Assembly (NCBI GenBank): GCA_013696535.1
Contig: JACCYI010000108.1
Coordinates: 1 to 8,855 of the forward strand
Direction of reading: 5' to 3'
DNA: 8,855 nt
Source: Solirubrobacterales bacterium
GTDB lineage: Bacteria; Actinomycetota; Thermoleophilia; Solirubrobacterales; Solirubrobacteraceae
The translations under genes were made by a program, and so were the position numbers. The notes beneath the pieces were generated by a model. It made no database searches. It saw only the letters and a program-made list of their open reading frames with translations, and was not told the DNA's origin. Of this stretch, positions 1 to 5,663 are shown one piece after another (positions within the stretch are counted from its first letter, which is position 1; every line of letters begins with the position of its first letter).

Positions 1-187
1 TACCGACTCCGAGCGCCAGGAGCAGCGTCAAGCCGATGATGTTGTTGACCGCGACGGCCAGCTCGGTCGAGCCCAGGCTGGCGGAGAGCCGGCCGTTGAC
101 GTACGCCTGGATGGCGAGCCCGGCACCCGTGGCAAAGGCGAGCGCGAGGGCCAGCCCGACGGCCGGTGCGGCGCTGGTACGAGGCAT
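1..187 (-). CDS. YdcZ-type DMT-family membrane protein, N-terminal part (truncated by window edge)
   Basis: Only the first 62 codons are visible; the reading frame is open to the left edge. The translation starts MPRTSAAPAVGLALAFATGA and contains a hydrophobic helix (about residues 8-24), then an IQAYVNGRLSASLGS stretch and a second hydrophobic helix (about residues 43-62). A first helix followed by a Q-x-x-x-N-x-x-L pattern and a Gly/Ser turn is typical of the YdcZ (DUF606) branch of the drug/metabolite transporter superfamily, small inner-membrane proteins of about 150 or, when duplicated, about 300 residues. The substrate cannot be inferred. The ATG lies 6 bases after the stop of the FAH-family gene and in the same reading frame as it, so this is probably the last visible member of the rluB-aroH-hisC-FAH operon and translated by coupling; I see no Shine-Dalgarno. 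Family call fairly good, function unknown. Confidence 0.7.
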   Translation of the reverse strand, partial: MPRTSAAPAVGLALALAFATGAGLAIQAYVNGRLSASLGSTELAVAVNNIIGLTLLLALGVG

Positions 188-193
188 CGGGCT

Positions 194-913
194 TCAGACG
201 ACGGGCGTCTCGAGCGTGCCGAGCTCGTCCGCGTGCAACGCCACGACGTCACCGGGCTCGACGAAGCGAGCCTCGCCGTCGAGTGGGCCGAGCTCGAGCA
301 GGCAGCCGCGGTTCAGCGTCCCCGAGCCGAGCAGGTCTCCCGGCCGCAGCCCCCGGGTGCCTCGTGAAGCATGGGCGACGATCGCCGGCCAGGTGTGGTG
401 CTGCGCGGAGGCGCCGGAGCGGGTGATCTCCGAACCGTTGTGAATGACGCTCGCCGTCAGGTGCAGGCGCCCCTCCTCGTAGGGCAGCTCGTCCGGGGTG
501 ACCAGGATGGGCCCGAGCGACGTGCCGAAGTCCTTGCCCTTCGATGGGCCGAGACCGACCACCATCTCGGCACGCTGGAGATCTCGAGCGCTCCAGTCGT
601 TGAGGAGGGTGAAGCCGGCGATGTCACTCTCCGCTCCAATGACGGCGGCGATCTCGAGTTCGAAGTCCAGCCGCGTCGCACCCTTCGGGCGCGTGATCGG
701 CTCCCCCGGCCCGACGATGGAACCCGGACTGGAGAAGTAGAACGCCGGCTCCGCGTACCAGTGTGCCGCGAGCTCAACACCCCGCAGGGCTGCTCCAGTT
801 GAGGCGTGACCTCCGAAGGCGTAGAAGTCGCGGAAGCTCGGCGCCTCGAGCACACGCAACGTTTCGCCGTGGACCTCGGCGACACCGCCGCGGCCCAGCG
901 ACGCGAGCCTCAC
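194..913 (-). CDS. Fumarylacetoacetate hydrolase (FAH) family protein
   Basis: Likely a metal-dependent (Mg2+/Ca2+) cytosolic hydrolase acting on a C-C bond of a beta-diketone/2-oxo acid, as in the last step of tyrosine degradation. The 239 residues are essentially the FAH catalytic fold. Residues matching human fumarylacetoacetase by motif: D29 and H36 in RDFYAFGGHAS (metal ligand and general base), E85 and E87 in DFELEIA (metal ligands), D106, R110 and Q113 in NDWSARDLQ, K127 in KGKDFGT, T199 in GSGT and E207 in LLELG. Having the H36/E207 pair as well as the metal site is closer to true fumarylacetoacetase than to many FAH-fold decarboxylases or isomerases. Start is GTG at 911-913, whose last two bases overlap the TGA of the upstream aminotransferase gene (GTGA), implying coupling. 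No homogentisate or maleylacetoacetate genes are visible, so the exact substrate is open (fumarylpyruvate-like compounds are an alternative). Confidence 0.88.
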   Translation of the reverse strand: MRLASLGRGGVAEVHGETLRVLEAPSFRDFYAFGGHASTGAALRGVELAAHWYAEPAFYFSSPGSIVGPGEPITRPKGATRLDFELEIAAVIGAESDIAGFTLLNDWSARDLQRAEMVVGLGPSKGKDFGTSLGPILVTPDELPYEEGRLHLTASVIHNGSEITRSGASAQHHTWPAIVAHASRGTRGLRPGDLLGSGTLNRGCLLELGPLDGEARFVEPGDVVALHADELGTLETPVV

Positions 914-1995
914 GCCGGCAGCAGCTCGCCCAAGCCGGCGAGGAAGCGCTCGTTCTCCTCCGCAAGACCCACGGTCACGCGGAGCGCTCCTGGGCGCCCG
1001 AGTGACGTGCCGGCCCGCACGAGGATCCCCTGCGCCGAGAGGCCGCTGACGATCTCTGACTCCTCCACCGCGTCACCGAGGTCGAACCAGACGAAGTTGG
1101 CCTGCGAGTCCGCAGCCTCCAGGCCGAGGCGGCGCAGCCCCTCCTCGAGCGCCAGGCGCTCGGCCAGGTTTCGCTCCACCCGCCGGGTGACCTCGTCCTG
1201 ATGGCGCAGCGCCTCGACGGCTGCGGCTTGCGCCGCGGCGTTGCAGAAGAAGGGCTGTCGGACCTGATCAACGGCCACGCGGAAGGCTTCGGAGCCGCAC
1301 AAGCCGTACCCCACCCGCAGCGACGCGAGGCCATGGACCTTGGAGAAGGTCCGCAGGAGCACGAGATTCGAGTGCTTGCGCAGCAGTTCGACCGACTCCT
1401 CAGGGTCCTGCAGCAGGCTGAACTCGCAGTAGGCCTCGTCGAGGATCACGGCGACGTGGCGAGGGACGTCGGCCACGAAGGCGGCGATCTCGGGGAGGGG
1501 CAGGGCGGTCGAGGACGGGTTGTTGGGGTTGCAGACGATCACCATGCGCGTGGCGACCGTGACCTCCGTCCGTATGGCCTCCAGGTCGTGACGATGCTCC
1601 GTGTCCAGTGGAACCTCGAGGGCGCGGGCACCGGACGCGGCGGCCAGGTGCGGATAGATGCTGAACGAGGGCCACGCGTAGACGATCTCGGCGCCCGGCT
1701 CGAGCAGAGCCTCGCCCGCCGCGAGCAGGACGTCGCACGAGCCGTTGCCCACCGCGATCCGATTGGATGGGACGCCGTGGTGGGCGGCCAGCGCCTCGCG
1801 CAGCGCGCGACTCGTGGGGTCGGGATAGCGGTTGGCCCCGGTGATGGCTCCCGCGGCCGCTTCGACCACGGCCGACAGGGGCCCGAACGGTGATTCGTTC
1901 GAGGCCAGGCGGGCCAGCGGGCCCGCGGCGGCGTAGCCCTCGGCGGCGGGATAGACCGGGATCCGGCGGAGCTTCTCGGCGAACTCGAGGGCCAT
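910..1995 (-). CDS. hisC: HisC-type PLP aminotransferase (histidinol-phosphate or aromatic amino acid)
   Basis: Class I/II PLP-dependent aminotransferase of 361 residues, the usual HisC length. Visible motifs in order: ASNESPFGP substrate-arm motif (residues 31-39), NRYPDP with Y57, GNGSCD cofactor-phosphate loop (84-88), CNPNNP (155-160), DEAY with D186 and Y189, TFSKVHGLASLRVGYG with the Schiff-base lysine K219 and R227, and a C-terminal RVTVG with the substrate carboxylate arginine near R339. HisC moves an amino group between glutamate and imidazole-acetol phosphate; close relatives (Pat/ArAT) make phenylalanine and tyrosine instead. Lying 11 bases after the chorismate mutase gene and without any other his gene in view, an aromatic aminotransferase role is plausible, but sequence alone does not separate the two. 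The ATG at 1993-1995 fits the family N-terminus (LRRIPVYPA). No Shine-Dalgarno is present in the spacer, which reads CCTCCTGACTC. The stop overlaps the next start. Confidence 0.9.
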   Translation of the reverse strand: MALEFAEKLRRIPVYPAAEGYAAAGPLARLASNESPFGPLSAVVEAAAGAITGANRYPDPTSRALREALAAHHGVPSNRIAVGNGSCDVLLAAGEALLEPGAEIVYAWPSFSIYPHLAAASGARALEVPLDTEHRHDLEAIRTEVTVATRMVIVCNPNNPSSTALPLPEIAAFVADVPRHVAVILDEAYCEFSLLQDPEESVELLRKHSNLVLLRTFSKVHGLASLRVGYGLCGSEAFRVAVDQVRQPFFCNAAAQAAAVEALRHQDEVTRRVERNLAERLALEEGLRRLGLEAADSQANFVWFDLGDAVEESEIVSGLSAQGILVRAGTSLGRPGALRVTVGLAEENERFLAGLGELLPA

Positions 1996-2006
1996 GAGTC
2001 AGGAGG

Positions 2007-2372
2007 CTACTGCGCGCCCTCGAGGTCCAGGCGCAGCCTGCGCGCCTCACCCAGGTACACGTGCCGAGCCTCGTGGTCCTCGGCGCCGTAGCAGTGCAGC
2101 ATCACCCGGATGATGCGGGGAAGCGAGCCCGGAACGCTGACCTCGCGGGCGCACAGGAGCGGAACCTGGCTCAACCCGATCCGGCGGGCGGCCACCGCGG
2201 GGAACTCGGCGTCCAGGTCATCGGTCAGCGTGAAGAGGCAGCTCACGAGATCTGGAGGCTGCAGCCCGTTGCGGCGCAGCAGCTCCAGCATGAGCTCCTC
2301 CGTGGCGTCGAGGATGGAGGGGGCGTCGTTGACTTCGACGCTCGTGGCGCCCCGGAGCGCGTAGAGCCGCAT
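2007..2372 (-). CDS. aroH: Chorismate mutase, AroH class
   Basis: Rearranges chorismate to prephenate, the entry to phenylalanine and tyrosine synthesis. The 121-residue protein matches the monofunctional trimeric AroH type (Bacillus subtilis) rather than the helical AroQ type. Using the ATG start, the active-site residues fall almost at B. subtilis numbering: R7 in LRGATSVE, R63/R64 in AARRIG, C74 and E77 in LLCAREV, R89 in RIIRVML, Y106 in RHVYL and R114 near the C-terminus. I chose ATG (2370-2372) because it places R7 exactly as in the reference enzyme. A TTG five codons upstream (2385-2387), directly abutting the rluB stop, would give 126 residues and cannot be excluded. No clear Shine-Dalgarno precedes either start, consistent with coupling to rluB. 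Followed after 11 bases by a HisC-type aminotransferase that may act on its pathway products. No allosteric domain is present. Confidence 0.93.
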   Translation of the reverse strand: MRLYALRGATSVEVNDAPSILDATEELMLELLRRNGLQPPDLVSCLFTLTDDLDAEFPAVAARRIGLSQVPLLCAREVSVPGSLPRIIRVMLHCYGAEDHEARHVYLGEARRLRLDLEGAQ

Positions 2373-2387
2373 GGGCGCGGCATTCAA

Positions 2388-3095
2388 TCAGGCCTTCGAT
2401 GTCGCCTGGCGCAGCCGCTCGACCTCTGCATCGGACAAGCGGCGGTGACCGCCCTCCGCGAGGCCTCCGAGGCGCAGGGGTCCGAAGGCGATGCGCTCAA
2501 GCCGCTTGACGCGGTGGCCGATCGCCTCGCACATCCGCTTGACCTGGCGCTTTCGACCTTCGTGGATGGTGAGCTCGATCTCTCCCGCGGCGATCTTGCG
2601 AATCAGCGCCGGGGCGGTGGGCCCGTCGTCGAGCTCGAGCCCGTGGCGCAGCAGTTCGAGCGAACGCTCGCGCACAGGGGGATTGCGGACGACCGCCCGA
2701 TAGGTCTTGGGCACCTCGAAGGAGGGGTGAGTCAGCCCGTGCGCGAGCTCGCCGTCGTTCGTGAGGAGGATGAGCCCGGTGGCATCGGCGTCCAGGCGAC
2801 CGATGGGATAGAGGCGTTCGTCGGAGTCGATCATGTCGACCACCGTCGGCCGACCACCGGGATCGCGCGCCGTGGAGACGACGCCTGCCGGCTTGTTGAG
2901 CGCGTAGACGACCCGCGTGTGACCGGCTACGCGGATCTCCCGCCCGTCGACCCGGACGTCGCTTGCGTCGACGACGTCGCGCGCCGGGTCGCGCACGACC
3001 TCGCCGCCCACCGTCACGCGCCCGGCCGCGATGACCGTCTCGGCTTTGCGCCGAGAGGCGACGCCGGCGTGCGCGAGGTACTTGGCGAGGCGCAT
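2388..3095 (-). CDS. rluB: 23S rRNA pseudouridine synthase, RluB/RsuA family
   Basis: Converts a uridine of large-subunit rRNA to pseudouridine (U2605 in E. coli for RluB). The 235 residues show an N-terminal S4 RNA-binding domain (about 1-50: MRLAKYLAHAGVASRRKAE, then GRVTVGGEVV), a LNKPAGVVST entry to the catalytic domain (66-75), the catalytic motif PIGRLDADATGL with nucleophilic D102, the LTNDGELAHGLTHP segment, KTYRAVV, and the EGRKRQVKRM and RLERIAFGPL motifs characteristic of the RluB/E/F/RsuA group. Start ATG at 3093-3095 is chosen because the S4 domain begins exactly there; the frame is open 54 codons further up but that extension overlaps rlmN and has no domain. It heads the minus-strand operon with aroH, hisC, the FAH gene and the DMT gene. 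A TANNNT box 9 bases before the ATG suggests a leaderless mRNA. RluB rather than another family member is inferred from the usual scpAB-rluB neighbourhood. Confidence 0.93.
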   Translation of the reverse strand: MRLAKYLAHAGVASRRKAETVIAAGRVTVGGEVVRDPARDVVDASDVRVDGREIRVAGHTRVVYALNKPAGVVSTARDPGGRPTVVDMIDSDERLYPIGRLDADATGLILLTNDGELAHGLTHPSFEVPKTYRAVVRNPPVRERSLELLRHGLELDDGPTAPALIRKIAAGEIELTIHEGRKRQVKRMCEAIGHRVKRLERIAFGPLRLGGLAEGGHRRLSDAEVERLRQATSKA

Positions 3096-3104
3096 GAGGC
3101 TGCC

Positions 3105-3110
3105 ACCATA
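3105..3110 (-). promoter_or_regulatory. Candidate -10 box (TATGGT) for leaderless rluB transcript
   Basis: On the minus strand the hexamer TATGGT fits the actinobacterial TANNNT -10 consensus and ends 9 bases before the rluB ATG, which would place transcription initiation at or next to the A of the start codon. Only 24 bases separate the rluB and rlmN starts, so there is no room for an ordinary leader, and no Shine-Dalgarno precedes rluB. I see no recognisable -35 element at the right spacing. Inference from position and motif only. Confidence 0.4.
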
Positions 3111-3114
3111 GGTG
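3110..3114 (+). promoter_or_regulatory. Ribosome-binding site of rlmN (AGGTG)
   Basis: AGGTG is complementary to the CACCU of the 16S rRNA tail and lies 5 bases before the ATG at 3120. It supports that start over the much longer open frame that continues upstream across rluB and aroH on the opposite strand. It shares one base pair (3110) with the candidate -10 box of the divergent rluB gene. Confidence 0.5.
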
Positions 3115-3119
3115 CCGTC

Positions 3120-4109
3120 ATGGACCTCGCTCGCCTCGACGCCGCGCTCGACGCCACGGGCGAGCCCGCCTACCGCGCCCGCCAGGTGTGGCGCTGGGCG
3201 GCCCAGGGGGCTTCGGGCTACGAAGCCATGACCAACCTGCCGGCCTCCCTGCGTCAAAGGTTGAAAGCCGAGGTGCCCTTCTCCTCACTCGAGCTCAAGC
3301 ACGAGGCACACGCCTCCGACGGGACCGTCAAGGCGCTCTTCCACACCCAAGACGGCCGTGCGGTGGAAGCCGTCCTGATGCGCTACCGCGACGGGCGCCG
3401 TTCCGTCTGCGTCTCCTCGCAGTCGGGTTGCCCGCTCACCTGCACCTTCTGTGCGACGGGCGCGATGAAATTCGGGCGCAATCTGACCCAGTCGGAGATC
3501 CTCGACCAGGTGCTGCACTTCAGGCGTATCGAGGCGGTCGACCATCTTGTCTTCATGGGGATGGGCGAGCCGATGATGAATCTGGACAGCGTGCTGGCCG
3601 CATCCCGCCGGCTTCCCGCCACCGGGATCACCCACCGGCGCACGGGGATCTCCACCGTCGGATGGGTCCCGGGCATCCGCCGCCTGACGGATTGCGACTT
3701 GCCGATCCGGCTCGCGCTCTCCCTGCACGCACCCGAGGACACTCTGCGCTCCGAGCTCATGCCGGTCAACGACCGGTACTCGATCGACGAGGTACTCGCC
3801 GCGTGCGAGGCCTTCTACGAGCGCCGCAGGCGCCAGGTGTTCGTCGAATATCTGATGCTCGCCGGGGTCAACGACTCGCCCACCCAAGCTCAAGGGCTGG
3901 CCGGACGGCTGGATTCCCGGATCTACAAGGTGAACCTCATCCCCTACAACCCGACCGGCTCGATCTACGAGGGTTCGTCACCGGAGGCGATCGAGGCGTT
4001 CCGGGCGGCGCTCGAGGATCACGGCCTGCGGGCGACGGTCCGGTTGACCCGTGGACGAGACATCGACGCAGCCTGCGGGCAGCTCGCGGCGAGGGCGGCG
4101 GCGGCCTGA
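3120..4109 (+). CDS. rlmN: 23S rRNA (adenine2503-C2)-methyltransferase, radical SAM
   Basis: Radical-SAM enzyme that methylates C2 of A2503 in 23S rRNA (and of A37 in some tRNAs), with effects on decoding accuracy and on sensitivity to antibiotics acting at the peptidyl transferase centre. The 329 residues are at the short end for the family. Motifs: N-terminal YRARQVWRW accessory domain (18-26), 4Fe-4S motif C104-x3-C108-x2-C111 in SGCPLTCTFCATG, SAM-contacting GMGEPMMN (147-154), SLHAP (201-205), and RGRDIDAACGQL with C318. The two cysteines of the methyl-transfer mechanism are both present: C97, seven residues before the cluster motif, equals E. coli C118, and C318 equals C355. DIDAACGQL and GMGEP favour RlmN; Cfr is a sister family, but the context is housekeeping. 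It is the only plus-strand gene between two minus-strand operons, divergent from rluB and convergent with scpB. Confidence 0.96.
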   Translation: MDLARLDAALDATGEPAYRARQVWRWAAQGASGYEAMTNLPASLRQRLKAEVPFSSLELKHEAHASDGTVKALFHTQDGRAVEAVLMRYRDGRRSVCVSSQSGCPLTCTFCATGAMKFGRNLTQSEILDQVLHFRRIEAVDHLVFMGMGEPMMNLDSVLAASRRLPATGITHRRTGISTVGWVPGIRRLTDCDLPIRLALSLHAPEDTLRSELMPVNDRYSIDEVLAACEAFYERRRRQVFVEYLMLAGVNDSPTQAQGLAGRLDSRIYKVNLIPYNPTGSIYEGSSPEAIEAFRAALEDHGLRATVRLTRGRDIDAACGQLAARAAAA

Positions 4110-4189
4110 AGCGATCGCCGTTGCTGCGAACGTCAACCCCGGCTGGGTAGGGAGAAGTAGCTCGCCCCCTGCCTTCGCTTGTCACTTTC

Positions 4190-4222
4190 GAGACGGAGAA
4201 TGCCCATCTCGGTCAGCGTCTC
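4190..4222. terminator. Two-part stem-loop between convergent genes, possible bidirectional terminator
   Basis: GAGACG (4190-4195) pairs with CGTCTC (4217-4222), and immediately inside it GAGA (4196-4199) pairs with TCTC (4207-4210) around a 7-base loop, leaving GGTCAG unpaired on one side. The ten perfect pairs form on either strand. No T-tract follows in either direction, so if it ends transcription it is not a canonical intrinsic terminator. Confidence 0.35.
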
Positions 4223-4230
4223 TCGTCGAT

Positions 4231-4248
4231 CCTTGGTACCCCCCAAAG
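4231..4248 (-). other. Short stem-loop in the scpB-rlmN gap
   Basis: On the minus strand CTTTGG pairs with CCAAGG (one G-U pair) around the 6-base loop GGGGTA. It directly follows a G-rich run and lies between the UUCG hairpin and the larger stem-loop. Small and possibly fortuitous. Confidence 0.2.
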
Positions 4249-4285
4249 CCCCTCCCTCCTCACCAGCAGGGGTCGACGTTCATGA

Positions 4286-4297
4286 GGGCCGAAGCCC
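4286..4297 (-). terminator. UUCG-tetraloop hairpin just after the scpB stop
   Basis: Reading the minus strand, four bases after the scpB TAG comes GGGC-TTCG-GCCC, a perfect 4-bp GC stem closed by the exceptionally stable C(UUCG)G tetraloop. One further G-C pair is possible beyond a single mismatch. No T-tract follows, so it could be a U-less terminator or a 3'-end stabiliser for the trpS-scpA-scpB mRNA. Confidence 0.4.
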
Positions 4298-4301
4298 GCG
4301 G

Positions 4302-4886
4302 CTACGCAGGCGAGGGAGCGCCGACGGCGTTGCGCACATCCCCCGCCCGCAACAGGCGATCACGCAGCGTGGCCTCCTCCTCCGGCGTCGCATCCCAGCG
4401 CCCCGGCTCGGGCAGCTCGTCGAGCGAGCGCAGGCCGAAGAGCTTCAAGAAGAGCAGCGTGGTGCGGTAGAGGACGGCGCCGAACTGGGAGCGGCCCGCC
4501 TCTTCCAGAAGCCCTCGCTCGAGTAGCGCGGTGGTGGCCGACTCCGACGCGATCCCCCGGATACGTGCCAGCTCAGGCCGCGAGACGGGCTGTAGGTAGG
4601 CGACGATTGCAAGCGTCTCCGCCTGCGCCGGCGTGAGCGACGGGGTGCGGGGTCGTGCCAGAAGGCGGCGGGCGGCGTCCTCGGCTCCCGGGTGCGAGCT
4701 CAGTGCCCAGCCGCTCCCAACCTCACGCAGCACGATGCCACGGCCCTCGAGGACCGCGCTCAGTGCCACTAGAGCGTCGGCCACCTCCGGCTCGGGCGCC
4801 TCGGCCGCGGCCGCGAGCTCCTCGACGCCGACCGGCTCCCCGGCCAGGAACAACATTGCCTCGAGCTTCTCGGTCAGGCCGATCAC
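4302..4886 (-). CDS. scpB: Segregation and condensation protein B
   Basis: Non-SMC subunit of the SMC-ScpA-ScpB condensin complex, which compacts and separates replicated chromosomes; ScpB dimers bind ScpA at the SMC heads. The 194 residues contain the two winged-helix domains expected: N-terminal LTEKLEAMLFLAGEPVGVEEL (4-24) through GWALSSHP, and second domain LTPAQAETLAIVAYLQPVSR (84-103), IRGIASESATTALLERGLLEE and YRTTLLFLKLFGLRSLDELP (140-159). The loop before YRTT is GRSQFGAVL, slightly longer than the common GRP-x-LYGTT form. Start GTG at 4884-4886 overlaps the scpA TGA (GTGA); the open frame extends far upstream but only antiparallel to scpA coding sense, with no domain. Last gene of the trpS-scpA-scpB operon, ending at a hairpin. 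In many genomes rluB would follow directly; here rlmN lies between. Confidence 0.95.
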   Translation of the reverse strand: MIGLTEKLEAMLFLAGEPVGVEELAAAAEAPEPEVADALVALSAVLEGRGIVLREVGSGWALSSHPGAEDAARRLLARPRTPSLTPAQAETLAIVAYLQPVSRPELARIRGIASESATTALLERGLLEEAGRSQFGAVLYRTTLLFLKLFGLRSLDELPEPGRWDATPEEEATLRDRLLRAGDVRNAVGAPSPA

Positions 4887-5653
4887 GAGGCGATTCCGGT
4901 CACGGCGAGCGCGCTCGGCTGCCGTTGCGCCGTGACCGTGATCGGCCCGAACGGCTCGCTCTGCTCCCAACGCGCCTCGCCGCCCTTGTAGAGCTCGAGC
5001 AGCGCGAAGACGGTGACCGCCACCGTCATACGATCGGCTCCCCGGACAGCCTCGTCGAAGGCGAAGCGGCCCCGGCGCAGAAGGCCGCGCAGCACCGCAA
5101 GCCGCTCGGAGAGGGCGACTCGCGGGTCGGCCATGTGGGCCAGGTCGATCGGCTCTGGGGTGCGGAGCAGCCCGCCGAGGGCCTCTCCAAGGAGCTCCGG
5201 CGCGAACACGGCTCGAGCGCCGGCTTCTGAAGCGCGGCGCAGCGACAGTGGCGGAGGCGCGGTGCGGTGCATCCAAGCCTGGGAGTCCTGCTCGCGCTCG
5301 GAGAGCCAAGCGGCGGCACCGCGGTGGCGCAGATGAGCGAGCATGCGGGCGAGCAGCTCCTCGCCGGCCTCCCCCGGCGCGAGCTCGTCGAGCTCCTCCA
5401 TTTCCTCGCCGGGAAGCATGAGCCGCGACTTGAGCTCGAGTAGCGCCGCGATCAGCACGAGGAACTCGGTGGTCGACTCGAGGTCCAGCGGCTCCCGGGC
5501 TTCGAGGTGGTCCAAGTAGGTGAGAACCACTTCCGCGAGCTCGACTTCGAGCAGATCGACTTCCTCGCGCAGGATCAGCGACAGCAGGAGATCGAACGGG
5601 CCCGCGAAGACATCGAGATCCAGCTCGAGCCGGTCCGGACTGAGGGCTGGCAC
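4883..5653 (-). CDS. scpA: Segregation and condensation protein A (kleisin)
   Basis: Kleisin subunit that bridges the SMC heads and recruits ScpB in bacterial condensin. The 256 residues show the family layout: an N-terminal SMC-neck-binding helix region with DVFAGPFDLLLSLILREEVD (14-33), TEFLVLIAALLELKSRLMLP (62-81), an acidic linker rich in Glu (82-100), an Ala/Arg-rich middle with the ScpB-binding segment, and a C-terminal winged helix with VAVTVFALLELYKGG (211-225) and a final Q-x-x-x-FGPI. GTG at 5651-5653 is chosen because it sits 10 bases after the trpS stop and the conserved region begins shortly after; AGGG about 8 bases upstream may serve as ribosome-binding site. The frame is open further upstream inside trpS but without family resemblance. 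Stop overlaps the scpB start by GTGA, which fits the need to make the two subunits in proportion. Confidence 0.94.
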   Translation of the reverse strand: MPALSPDRLELDLDVFAGPFDLLLSLILREEVDLLEVELAEVVLTYLDHLEAREPLDLESTTEFLVLIAALLELKSRLMLPGEEMEELDELAPGEAGEELLARMLAHLRHRGAAAWLSEREQDSQAWMHRTAPPPLSLRRASEAGARAVFAPELLGEALGGLLRTPEPIDLAHMADPRVALSERLAVLRGLLRRGRFAFDEAVRGADRMTVAVTVFALLELYKGGEARWEQSEPFGPITVTAQRQPSALAVTGIAS

Positions 5654-5663
5654 GAGCGGGACC

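Larger units (their letters stand above)
4110..4301. other. Convergent intergenic region between rlmN and scpB
   Basis: These 192 bases separate two convergent stop codons and are visibly less GC-rich and less codon-like than the flanking genes. They hold three stem-loops (listed separately), a G-rich run on the minus strand (about 4238-4260), and two tiny open frames on that strand: a 7-codon frame reading MNVDPCW (4260-4283) and a 37-codon TTG frame (4133-4246) preceded by AGGAGG. Third-position GC of the latter is about 70 percent by my count, lower than in the neighbouring genes, so I do not call it a gene. The likely role is transcription termination for both neighbours. Confidence 0.5.

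Noticed and set aside
1201..1893. Plus-strand 230-codon frame antisense to hisC
   Set aside because: Complement of a conserved aminotransferase; no family resemblance.
2061..3119. Long plus-strand open frame upstream of and in frame with rlmN, antisense to aroH and rluB
   Set aside because: It is the complement of well-conserved rluB and aroH codons, shows no domain before the RlmN N-terminus, and a Shine-Dalgarno marks the ATG at 3120. Stop-free antisense frames are expected at this GC content.
3096..3257. 54-codon N-terminal extension of rluB
   Set aside because: Overlaps the start of rlmN on the other strand, and the S4 domain begins exactly at the ATG at 3093-3095.
4887..5309. N-terminal extension of scpB through scpA
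   Set aside because: Arg/Ala/Pro-rich out-of-frame translation of scpA with no ScpB similarity; the GTG overlapping the scpA stop starts the true domain.
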